Source: Minicystis rosea
GTDB lineage: Bacteria; Myxococcota_A; Polyangia; Polyangiales; Polyangiaceae
Reading direction: 5' to 3'
DNA: 64,000 nt
Assembly: GCA_001931535.1 (NCBI GenBank)
Contig: CP016211.1
Coordinates: forward strand, 4,881,573 to 4,945,572
Positions 1 to 7,597 of the stretch are shown piece by piece. Positions within the stretch are counted from its first letter, which is position 1. Each line of letters opens with the position of its first letter. Made by a program: the position numbers and the translations under genes. The notes under the pieces were generated by a model. The model saw only the letters and a program-made list of their open reading frames with translations. It did no database searches and had not been told where the DNA came from.

Positions 1-1638
1 ATCGCCAAGGCGAACCTCCCCACCGAGGCCGAGACGGTCGCGAAGAAGCAGCTCAAGCGCCTCCGCACCATGCAGGTCGGCTCGGCGGAGTACACCGTCG
101 TTCGCACCTACCTCGACTGGATCCTCGACATCCCGTGGACCAACTCCACGGCCGACAACCTCGAGATCGGCCAGGTGCGCAAGGTCCTCGACGAGGATCA
201 CTACGGCCTCGAGAAGGTCAAGAAGCGCATCCTCGAGTACCTCGCGGTCCGCAAGCTGAAGCAGGACAAGAAGGGCCCGATCCTCTGCCTCATCGGCCCG
301 CCCGGCGTCGGCAAGACCTCGCTCGGCCGCAGCATCGCGCGGGCGCTCGGTCGCAAGTTCGTGCGCGTCTCCCTCGGCGGCGTCCACGACGAGGCGGCCA
401 TCCGCGGCCACCGCCGCACGTACGTCGGCGCCCTCCCCGGCCAGATCATCCAGGGCATGAAGAAGTCGGGGACCATCAACCCCGTCTTCATGATGGATGA
501 GGTCGACAAGATCGGGCACGACTTCCGCGGCGACCCGAGCGCGGCCCTCCTCGAGGTCCTCGACCCCGAGCAGAACAACACCTTCGCCGATCACTACCTC
601 GAGATCCCGTACGACCTCTCGCACGTGATGTTCGTGGCGACGGCGAACGTGGCCGACCCGATCCCGCCCCCGCTCCGCGACCGCATGGAGATCCTCGAGA
701 TCCCCGGCTACACGCGGCGCGAGAAGCTCGCCATCGCGCGCCAGCACCTGCTCCCCAAGCAGCTCAGCGAGCACGGCCTCACGCCCGAGCAGCTCGAGGT
801 CACCGACAAGGCCCTCGAGGAGATCATCGACCACTACACGCGCGAGGCGGGTGTCCGCTCGCTCGAGCGTCAGATCGCCGGCGTCATCCGCGGCGTCGCG
901 GTCAAGGTGGCCGAGGGCGACACGCAGAAGCGTCGCATCGACAACGAGGACGACATCCACGAGTTCTTGGGCGCGCCCAAGTACACGAGCGAAGTCGCCG
1001 AGCGCACCGCCGAGAGCGGCGTCGCCACGGGCCTCGCCTGGACGAGCGTCGGCGGTGAGATCCTCTTCATCGAGGCCACCAAGATGTTCGGCTCCGGCAA
1101 GCTCCAGCTCACCGGCCAGCTCGGCGACGTCATGAAGGAGAGCGCGCAGGCCGCCCTCTCGTTCGTGCGCTCGAACTCGTCGCGCTTCGGCATCGCCAAG
1201 GACTTCCTCGAGAAGAGCGATCTGCACATCCACATCCCCGCGGGCGCCATGCCGAAGGACGGCCCCAGCGCCGGCGTGACGATGTTCACCGCGCTCGTCT
1301 CTCTCCTCACCGGCATCAAGGTCCGTCACGACGTGGCCATGACGGGTGAGATCACCCTCCGCGGCCGCGTCCTCCCCATCGGCGGCCTCAAGGAGAAGGT
1401 CCTCGCGGCCCACCGCGCCGGCATCAAGCGCATCGTGGTCCCCGAGCGCAACCGCGCCGACCTCGAAGAGGTCCCGAAGGAAGTGGTCGACGAGCTCCAG
1501 TTCTTCTTCGTCGGCCGCATGGAGCAAGTCCTCGAGGCCGCCCTCGAGCACATGCCCGAGCCCCTGCCGGCCGAAGAGGCCGCCAAGGAAGGCGAAAAGA
1601 AGGACGGCGAGAAGACGCCCTCGACGACGGCCAACTGA
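1..1638 (+). CDS. lon: ATP-dependent protease Lon, 5'-truncated by the window
   Basis: Lon is a cytosolic AAA+ serine protease that unfolds and degrades damaged and regulatory proteins. The reading frame is open from base 1, so the N-terminal substrate-binding domain lies outside the window; the first visible Met is at 70. About 545 residues are visible. Numbering from that Met, the Walker A motif GPPGVGKT is at 76-83 and Walker B MMDEVD is at 141-146. The protease domain has the catalytic Ser in KDGPSAG (Ser400) and the catalytic Lys 43 residues later in GGLKEK (Lys443), which is the spacing known for Lon. The C-terminus ends in a Lys/Glu-rich tail. A strong hairpin follows the stop codon. 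The family assignment is secure; which Lon paralogue this is cannot be told. Confidence 0.97.
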   Translation: MAKANLPTEAETVAKKQLKRLRTMQVGSAEYTVVRTYLDWILDIPWTNSTADNLEIGQVRKVLDEDHYGLEKVKKRILEYLAVRKLKQDKKGPILCLIGPPGVGKTSLGRSIARALGRKFVRVSLGGVHDEAAIRGHRRTYVGALPGQIIQGMKKSGTINPVFMMDEVDKIGHDFRGDPSAALLEVLDPEQNNTFADHYLEIPYDLSHVMFVATANVADPIPPPLRDRMEILEIPGYTRREKLAIARQHLLPKQLSEHGLTPEQLEVTDKALEEIIDHYTREAGVRSLERQIAGVIRGVAVKVAEGDTQKRRIDNEDDIHEFLGAPKYTSEVAERTAESGVATGLAWTSVGGEILFIEATKMFGSGKLQLTGQLGDVMKESAQAALSFVRSNSSRFGIAKDFLEKSDLHIHIPAGAMPKDGPSAGVTMFTALVSLLTGIKVRHDVAMTGEITLRGRVLPIGGLKEKVLAAHRAGIKRIVVPERNRADLEEVPKEVVDELQFFFVGRMEQVLEAALEHMPEPLPAEEAAKEGEKKDGEKTPSTTAN

Positions 1639-1662
1639 GCTGACGAAGAGAGCCTGAGCAAC

Positions 1663-1695
1663 AAGGCCCCTGCCTCCGAGAGGAGGTGGGGGCTT
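1663..1695 (+). terminator. Rho-independent terminator after lon
   Basis: A GC-rich inverted repeat with a short GAGA loop, with arms AAGGCCCC..CCTCC and GGAGG..GGGGGCTT, is followed by a T-rich tract. It begins about 25 bases after the lon stop codon. Confidence 0.8.
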
Positions 1696-1985
1696 TGTGT
1701 TTTCGGGGGTACGCGCGACGGGAGATCGACGGCGGAGATGGGGTGATGGAGAGTCGAAGCGATTGACGTCCTTGGTGTCGACCCTGGAGCGCCTCGATAT
1801 CGGGAGTGCGCGTGCGTGCGTGAGCGTGCGCGCACGGTGCAGCGTTTACGCGATGCCGCCTCCCCTACCCCATATCACCGCCCATTGCGGCTTGAGCTGC
1901 GGCGTTGTCCCTCATGGCACCGGCGTTGCGATGAGGGCCGGCGCCGCATCGAAGCCCGGAGTCGAGCGGCGCGCCGACAACCACG

Positions 1986-3086
1986 ATGAGTACAACGATG
2001 ACGCCCCTCTTGCACGACACGATGCCCGCCGGTGAGCCCGATGCGCTCGCCAGGCTGCGCGCTCACTGGAACATCGACGACATCGAGACGCCGCCCGCTG
2101 CCCCGGGCATGAAGCCGCGGTTGACCGGGGTCTGCACCTATGAGTCACGAGATGGGGAGGTCGCCAGGGTCGAGAGCGCCCGCCGGGTGACCGACATCGA
2201 AGAGGTCGAGGACCGGCGCGCGCTCGCTCGCATCCTGCCGATGTGCGACGGGATCCGCCCCCTGCGGGAGATCGCGCCGGAGATCGGCATTCCGGAGGAT
2301 CGGCTCGCGGCCATCGCGGCCACGCTGTTCGAGCTCGGCGTGATCGACGACGCCGCCTCGGGGCCCGTGACGGGGGTCGCGTTCAACCGACACATCAGCA
2401 GCATCGCGAGCCCCTACTTCTTCGTGCTCTCCCAGAAGGTAGGGCTCCACGCCAGACTGATGAATCGCCCCCCGCGCCGGCTGCTCCTCGGGTGGCTGAT
2501 CGAGAGTCAGCACTTCATCGCTTCCGCCGCAGACTACATGTCCGTCGCCGTCTCCTCGGCCCCTTCGGAGCGCGCTCGGATGCTGCTCTCGGATTACCTG
2601 GCGAGCGAGTTCTGGCATGGCTCCTGGGTCCGACAGGGCCTCTTCGCGGCCGGCCTGTCCGCCGAGGCTTTGAACGGCGCCGAGCCCCTCCCCGGCACGA
2701 GCGCGGTGACGAACGCGCTCCGGATCCTCGCAGCCCGCGACTTCCATGCCTTCGCCGCCTGCCTCTGCCTCCATGAGAGCCCGGCCATCGACGGCACCGA
2801 GCAGGCCACGGCGGGTTTCTGGTCGGCCATCACGGCGTCCGGCGCGCTGCCTGCCACCGTGACCGACCCGTTCCGCGAACATCACATGATCGATTGCGCG
2901 GAGCAGCACGGGTCGATCGCGGAGCAGCTCTTCGTCGAGAAGGATCTCGTGTCCGCCGGCGAGCAGCGCCGGATCAAGCGCGCTGTCCTCGGCCACGCCC
3001 ACACGCTGGCGGCGTGGTTCCGGCAAACCCTCGACTACTACGGCCCTGCCGAGGGGCCTCCGGTCTTCACCTTCGACGGAGACTGA
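1986..3086 (+). CDS. PqqD-like winged-helix domain fused to a heme-oxygenase-like (TenA/HDO) domain
   Basis: The protein has 366 residues. Residues ~60-125 resemble the PqqD-type winged-helix peptide-recognition fold, with conserved CDG and a final ELGVI strand. Residues ~140-360 are all-helical with repeated Glu/His pairs where heme-oxygenase-like diiron oxidases carry metal ligands: E173/H176, E208/H211, D252/H254, H263/E264, H299/H300, D303 and H308. Known relatives include TenA, PqqC and diiron HDO enzymes; the substrate here is unknown. A PqqD-like module often marks enzymes of modified-peptide pathways, but no clear precursor gene is adjacent, only a doubtful 60-codon ORF at 1853-2035. 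The ATG at 1986 was chosen; 2022 is an alternative. The fold call is from sequence pattern only. Confidence 0.75.
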   Translation: MSTTMTPLLHDTMPAGEPDALARLRAHWNIDDIETPPAAPGMKPRLTGVCTYESRDGEVARVESARRVTDIEEVEDRRALARILPMCDGIRPLREIAPEIGIPEDRLAAIAATLFELGVIDDAASGPVTGVAFNRHISSIASPYFFVLSQKVGLHARLMNRPPRRLLLGWLIESQHFIASAADYMSVAVSSAPSERARMLLSDYLASEFWHGSWVRQGLFAAGLSAEALNGAEPLPGTSAVTNALRILAARDFHAFAACLCLHESPAIDGTEQATAGFWSAITASGALPATVTDPFREHHMIDCAEQHGSIAEQLFVEKDLVSAGEQRRIKRAVLGHAHTLAAWFRQTLDYYGPAEGPPVFTFDGD

Positions 3087-3185
3087 TCGAGCCATCGAGT
3101 CGACGCTCGGCGGAGACCGATATGGCGCCAAACAACTTCACCGGCCGCCTGATTGAGGCGGGCGGCGAACCTATCGGGCCGCACG

Positions 3186-3965
3186 TCACACCGGATTGGC
3201 AGGCGTGGGCGGGGTCGGGGCAGGCGTGGTATCCGCCTCTTCCGTGAGGCCGGCGCGGCGGCGCGCGGTGGGCCGCACGCGATCGGCGAGATCGGTGCGC
3301 CCGACCAGCTCGTAGATGCCAGTGATGACATCGGCCACGCCCTGATAGCGCTTGTTCCACACGGCCACAGCCTCGTCGCGGCGGCCGAGCGTAATCTGAG
3401 CTTCCCTCTCCTCGCGGCGGACATCCGCGAGGGCGGCACGAAGCTCCGACGCGGTGGCGAACAAGGCATCACCGAGCGCGGGAGCGTCGATGGTGATGCC
3501 GATCTGCCGCGGTGTCTCGGTGATGGGACGGCTCTTCAAGAGCTGCGCGGTGCTGGCCACGCGCTGGAGGAGCGCCTCGGGATCGTCCGGCGTCTCGCCG
3601 GCGAGGCCATACGCGCCGAGGATGCCTGTGCCGTAAACCGAGCTGAACGTCGACCGCAGGCCAATCATCTGCGCACGCAAGGCCGCGATACCGCTCTCCC
3701 GCGCCAGGCGCGGAGCCTCGTCGTCGGAGAGCTCCTGTGCGTGGGCGACATCCGCCACGGCCATGGCCTCCATCGCGCCCGAGAGCGCGCCGTGAAGCGC
3801 GGTGATCAACCCCGGAACGGTGAGCGTCGGTGGGACTCCCTGAGGAAACAGAATCTCGGAAAGCTCTTTGGCGACATCCGCACCATGAACCTCGACCGAT
3901 GCGAGCACCGTCCGGCTGATGGCAATCCGACTCGAGACGACCTTGGCAACACCTTGCTGGTTCAT
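3186..3965 (-). CDS. Hypothetical helical protein
   Basis: This 259-residue protein is predicted to be mostly helical, with a Pro/Thr-rich C-terminal tail. No signal peptide, membrane segment or recognisable catalytic motif was seen. The start is set at the ATG complementary to 3963-3965; a longer start exists at 3986. It lies alone between the HDO gene and the tandem repeats upstream of the integrase, and converges on the HDO gene. The good coding pattern (third-position GC) supports a real gene. The function is unknown. Confidence 0.7.
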   Translation of the reverse strand: MNQQGVAKVVSSRIAISRTVLASVEVHGADVAKELSEILFPQGVPPTLTVPGLITALHGALSGAMEAMAVADVAHAQELSDDEAPRLARESGIAALRAQMIGLRSTFSSVYGTGILGAYGLAGETPDDPEALLQRVASTAQLLKSRPITETPRQIGITIDAPALGDALFATASELRAALADVRREEREAQITLGRRDEAVAVWNKRYQGVADVITGIYELVGRTDLADRVRPTARRRAGLTEEADTTPAPTPPTPANPV

Positions 3966-4098
3966 GTGAACCTCCCTCGGCCCCACAACGCACGACCACC
4001 GCCAAGTGCTTCCCTCCGTGGTGACGATTTCGCGAAACAGCGCTGGGACCGCTCCGGAAGGGTCTGTTGCAGGTAAAAGGGTGGTTCTGGAATGGTCG

Positions 4099-4317
4099 GG
4101 GCGAGGATTTCATTTTGAAACGATCGTTCGGGAGCGGCCGGGACGAGAATTTCACGTGAAAGAACCGTTCCGAAGCAGTCGGGACGAGGGTTTCATTTTG
4201 AAACGACCGTTCCGGAGCAGTTGGGACGAGAATTTCACGTGAAAGAACCGTTCCGGAGCGGCCGGGACGAGGATTTCATTTGAAGGACCGTTCGGGAGCG
4301 GTCGGGACGAGGATTGG
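4099..4317. repeat. Tandem array of ~41-bp palindrome-containing units upstream of intI
   Basis: Five full units and a partial sixth repeat with a period of 40-42 bases, starting near 4099, 4141, 4182, 4224, 4265 and 4305. Each unit begins GGACGAG(A/G)(A/G)TTTCA and ends CGTTC(C/G)GGAGC(G/A)G(C/T)(C/T)G. Two inner palindromes tend to alternate: TTTCACGTGAAA and TTTCATTTTGAAA. No spacers of independent sequence are present, so it is not a CRISPR. It lies between 140 and 360 bases upstream of the integrase start. Confidence 0.85.
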
Positions 4318-4458
4318 CCCGAAGGATGCTCTCGACCTGGCGGCGCTTGGCGGAGTGGCGGACACCAGGGGACGAATCGTGCTGCCGGAGCGCGAAATCA
4401 TGCAGAAACTCGAGGCGGGGAAACATGCCCAGCATGATGCGTGCCCGATGCGGTGGGA

Positions 4459-5487
4459 ATGAGCGAAGATGAACGGCCGGAGACCGGCCGCGCCCCCCGC
4501 CTCCTGGATCGCGTGCGAGAGGTGATCCGCGCGCGCCACTACAGCCCGAGGACGGCGGAGGCCTATTGCACTTGGATCCGCCGGTTCGTGCTCTTTCACG
4601 GGCGACGGCACCCGCGCGAGCTCGGAGCGCCGGAGGTGGAGGCGTTCCTCTCCCATCTGGCCAACGAGCAGCACGTGAGCGCGTCGACACAGAATCAGGC
4701 GCTCGCAGCGCTGCTGTTTCTCTATACACACGTGCTCGTGGCGCCGCTCGCCGAGCTCGGCGGCTTCACGAGGGCGAAGCGACCCTTGCGCGTGCCGGTG
4801 GTGCTGACGCCGCTCGAGGTATCGGCGCTGCTGGACCGGATGACGGGGCCTCCGGCACTGATGGCGGCACTGCTCTACGGCGCGGGCCTGCGACTCTTGG
4901 AGTGCGCGCGGCTCCGCGTGAAGGACGTCGACTTCGAGCGGCTGGAGATCACGGTACGTGATGGCAAAGGGCGAAAGGACCGGGTGACGATGCTCCCGCA
5001 ACGGCTGGTCGGGCCTCTGCGAAAGCACGTCGAAGACGTGCGGATGCAGCACTCGGCCGATGTCGCGGCAGGCGCGGGATGGGTGGAGACGCCGGATGCG
5101 CTGAACCGGAAGATGCCGAATGCTGGACGGGAGTGGCCCTGGCAATGGGTGTTTCCGGCGACGAGGGGTTATCGAGATCCGGCAAGCGGGCACATGCGTC
5201 GACACCACCTGCACGAGACGGTGTTGCAACGCGCGGTGCGCGAGGCGGTGCAGGCAGCGGGGATATCAAAGCGGGCGAGCTGCCACACGCTGCGACACTC
5301 GTTTGCGACCCATCTGCTGGAAGCGGGATACGACATCCGGACGATTCAAGAGCTCTTGGGGCACCGGGATGTGAGCACCACGATGATCTACACACATGTG
5401 CTGAACCGCGGAGGGATGGGGGTGCGGAGCCCGCTGGATGGAGTGATTGGGCGCCGCGTGGGGACGAGAGGCGGGGAGCAGGGGTGA
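4459..5487 (+). CDS. intI: Integron integrase (tyrosine recombinase, IntI family)
   Basis: This is a site-specific recombinase that inserts and excises gene cassettes by cutting attI and the folded bottom strand of attC. The 342 residues from ATG 4459 match the length of IntI1. The N-terminal SAM-like domain has the typical HYSPRTAEAY and HVSASTQNQALAALLFLY segments. The catalytic residues are all present: Arg145 (GAGLRLLE), Lys170 (GKGRKDR), His276 and Arg279 (HTLRHS), His302 (LGHRD) and Tyr311 (MIYTHV). The IntI-only insertion that separates these enzymes from XerC/D is intact at ~214-248 (PDALNRK..WPWQWVFPA). A GTG at 4441 is an alternative start. The gene is on the same strand as the cassettes and the array lies at its 3' end, unlike class 1 integrons. 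It looks functional. Confidence 0.97.
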   Translation: MSEDERPETGRAPRLLDRVREVIRARHYSPRTAEAYCTWIRRFVLFHGRRHPRELGAPEVEAFLSHLANEQHVSASTQNQALAALLFLYTHVLVAPLAELGGFTRAKRPLRVPVVLTPLEVSALLDRMTGPPALMAALLYGAGLRLLECARLRVKDVDFERLEITVRDGKGRKDRVTMLPQRLVGPLRKHVEDVRMQHSADVAAGAGWVETPDALNRKMPNAGREWPWQWVFPATRGYRDPASGHMRRHHLHETVLQRAVREAVQAAGISKRASCHTLRHSFATHLLEAGYDIRTIQELLGHRDVSTTMIYTHVLNRGGMGVRSPLDGVIGRRVGTRGGEQG

Positions 5488-5878
5488 GGCGGCGGGGAGC
5501 GGTGAGCCGGCGGAGGGAGGCGGAGGAAGAAGCAAGGAAGAGGGAGAGGTTTAGGCTGGTCGGGAAGTGGTGCGAGGGTGTGGGTGCAGACGTGGGCGTG
5601 GGCTCACGGTGTTAGGCGAACCGGCCATAAGAGGCGGCGGAGTTTGGGCTTGCGAAATGACGGGGCTTCGGGAAGCATCGTGGCGTGCTGGGCTGGATTA
5701 GGCTGGTCTGGGGTGGCGGGTTGGATGGATCGGCCGAGTGTGGAGGGAGAGGGGTTCGGTGGATCTGGGATAAGGGGATGGGAGGGTGCGAGGGGATGGC
5801 TAAGAGGTTTAGTGCGGCGAGCTGTGGGCAGTAGATTGGGAGTTGTGCAGCCTGGCCTCGCCGGGCCACGGAGACCTT
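5488..5878 (+). other. Candidate attI recombination site and leader of the cassette array
   Basis: This is 391 bases without a convincing gene, purine-rich on the + strand, between the integrase stop and the first cassette ORF. A perfect core site GTTAGGC lies at 5611-5617. Two related copies, TTAGGCTGGTC at 5551-5561 and 5698-5708, flank it, which is reminiscent of the direct repeats that bind integrase at attI. attI has no sequence signature beyond the core, so this is inference from position and the core motif. A cassette promoter would also be expected here, but none was recognised. Confidence 0.5.
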
Positions 5879-6619
5879 ATGACAAAGCTCTTTACGTGTG
5901 ACCCACCTGTGCCGCCGCCCGGCCCGTGGCCAACCTGTCGTTGTCTTGATGTCGGCAGCAAGAAGCATCCCAAGTTGCCGGCACTTCACGCAGAAGTTCA
6001 GGACACGTCGTGCGAGGCGTGGCGCATCGTCAACGAGACTATCGAGGCTGCGGCGACTCGGGGCGACACCGTTCTGGCCCCTCTTGCTGGGCTCAGCGGA
6101 GAGCAGCGACAGCAGATCATCACGCTGCCTGCGAGCATTGAGCGACTGAAGGACGTCCGTGAACTTCGACTCTACGGGAGCCACTTGGTTCGAGTTCCGT
6201 CGCAGATCGCGGGCATGGCGTCCCTCGAGTACCTCGATGTCTATACGTCGTACCGGTTGCACTTCCTCCCTTACGAAATTACGAAATGCGGCAACCTGTC
6301 GCGATCTCGTGTGAGCACGCGTGCTCTGTACGGCAATTACAAGCACCGCCCGCTATTTCCCGACCTGAAGCGTCCCGAGAACCATGAAGCCCTTCAGCAG
6401 CTTACGCCCGCCGTTTGCAGCGTCTGCGCGCAGCCTCTTGGCAACTCCGCGCCCGTACGGCGATGGATCACCCTTGCGGTTGGCACGGACTGGCTCCCGC
6501 TATTGGTGACGGCCTGCTCTATGGAGTGCATCAATGCGCTACCGACACCCCCACCGGGCTACGTTCAGGAGGCACACACGGGCGGACATCATGTCGTCCA
6601 GCCTCCCCCGAGGTGGTAG
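5879..6619 (+). CDS. Cassette 1: leucine-rich-repeat-like protein
   Basis: A 246-residue protein. A central stretch (~80-135) has two to three LRR-like units, e.g. RELRLYGSHLVRVPSQI and SLEYLDVYTS..LHFLPYEI. The C-terminal part carries an SVCAQPLG Cys pair and a later ACSMEC that may bind a metal. There is no signal peptide. The start was chosen at ATG 5879 because the upstream extension is low-complexity. It is followed after 15 bases by the first attC, as expected for an integron cassette. Small LRR proteins occur as immunity or effector proteins in conflict systems; the role here is unknown. Confidence 0.7.
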   Translation: MTKLFTCDPPVPPPGPWPTCRCLDVGSKKHPKLPALHAEVQDTSCEAWRIVNETIEAAATRGDTVLAPLAGLSGEQRQQIITLPASIERLKDVRELRLYGSHLVRVPSQIAGMASLEYLDVYTSYRLHFLPYEITKCGNLSRSRVSTRALYGNYKHRPLFPDLKRPENHEALQQLTPAVCSVCAQPLGNSAPVRRWITLAVGTDWLPLLVTACSMECINALPTPPPGYVQEAHTGGHHVVQPPPRW

Positions 6620-6634
6620 CGTGCAACGGAGGCT

Positions 6635-6720
6635 GCACAACAAGCCGCTGCTGACCGACGCTCCGGGCAGCCTCGCTCCGCTCGGCAGCCCGGCCCGCGG
6701 CAGAGCGGCAGTCGTTAGCC
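6635..6720 (+). repeat. attC site 1 (86 nt)
   Basis: R'' is GCACAAC (6635-6641) and R' is GTTAGCC (6714-6720). The arms pair imperfectly around the apical GCCTCGCTCCGCTCGGC. It follows the cassette 1 ORF directly. Confidence 0.9.
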
Positions 6721-6754
6721 GGGCCAGCCCGGATACCCACCGGGCTTAGAAGAC

Positions 6755-7348
6755 ATGACGGAAGACGAAGTGCTCCAGCTGATCAAGACACGCGTCGCGG
6801 CCGAAAAGACGTCCGCGGTGCTGCCGATTGCTGCCGCAGGTGCGATCGCCAAAGCAGAGCGCGCCGTCGGGTTCTGCTTCCCTCGATTCTACGTCCGTCT
6901 TTTGACCGAAGTCGCCAATGGTGGCTTCGGTCCTGGGTACGGCATCATTGGTGTCCCTCCGGACGGTTTCCAAGATTCCGATCTCGGCGTGTCGTTGACC
7001 GACGCTTACACTCGAGACCGTGATCCAACCGCTGGGGCCTACCGCGTTCCGAAGGGGCTGCTCGCCCTCTGCAACTGGGGCTGCGGCAGCTTCTCTTACG
7101 TCGATTGTCTCACGGAAAGCGCGCGCGTCATCACGCAAGAGACGCTCCGGGATGGTCCGGAGTACACCGAAACAGCAACAAGCCTCGCTGCATGGTTGTC
7201 AGATTGGGCACGCGGCGTTGATGTTAGGAGGGAGATGCACGAGGTCACTGGCTATCGAGAGGGCATCAATCCTTTTACACGAAAACCGCTTAGAATCCCC
7301 ATCCTTCGAATGAAGGGAGCACGCGTTGACTTCGCTGAACGCATCTGA
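6755..7348 (+). CDS. Cassette 2: SMI1/KNR4 (SUKH) family protein
   Basis: A 197-residue cytosolic protein. The segment at ~35-65 (AERAVGFCFPRFYVRLLTEV then NGGFGPGYGIIG) is the typical SUKH core: a helix with FP..Y..LL, then NGG before a beta strand with GYGIIGV. SUKH proteins are best known as immunity proteins against secreted nuclease and deaminase toxins, although other roles exist. No toxin gene is adjacent, which fits an orphan immunity gene carried as a cassette. The ORF lies 34 bases after the R' of the preceding attC and 42 bases before the next. Family assignment good; partner unknown. Confidence 0.85.
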   Translation: MTEDEVLQLIKTRVAAEKTSAVLPIAAAGAIAKAERAVGFCFPRFYVRLLTEVANGGFGPGYGIIGVPPDGFQDSDLGVSLTDAYTRDRDPTAGAYRVPKGLLALCNWGCGSFSYVDCLTESARVITQETLRDGPEYTETATSLAAWLSDWARGVDVRREMHEVTGYREGINPFTRKPLRIPILRMKGARVDFAERI

Positions 7349-7390
7349 CCCCGATCGCAGCGTTTCAGTCCGTCGCTCCGACATTCGGCC

Positions 7391-7476
7391 AGCTAACAAC
7401 GCGCTGCACCTGACGCGGCGCCCAGCCTCGCTCCGCTCGGCAGGGCGCCGCGCAGGTGACCGCTTAGCCGTTCGGC
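7391..7476 (+). repeat. attC site 2 (86 nt)
   Basis: R'' is AGCTAAC and R' is GTTCGGC, with the inner arm pair GCACCTGACG / CGCAGGTGAC and the apical GCCTCGCTCCGCTCGGC. Confidence 0.9.
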
Positions 7477-7597
7477 GGACGGCCAATGAACTGCCCGGCG
7501 ACACGATCTTCGCGAGCGAGACGGCTCGTGGCGCCCATCGTACCGGCCGCTGACAAGGCCGCGCGCATCGGCTCTCTTGATTAGGACGAGGTCTCTA

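Noticed and set aside
1697..2035. Real gene upstream of the PqqD-HDO gene
   Set aside because: It overlaps the next start, has no ribosome site and little protein character; kept only as a possible small precursor in the findings.
4099..4317. CRISPR array upstream of the integrase
   Set aside because: Units run head to tail with no variable spacers, and no cas genes are near.
4459..5487. Integrase as XerC/D or a phage integrase
   Set aside because: The IntI-specific insertion (LNRK..WPWQWVF) is intact, length and catalytic spacing match IntI1, and attC sites follow directly.
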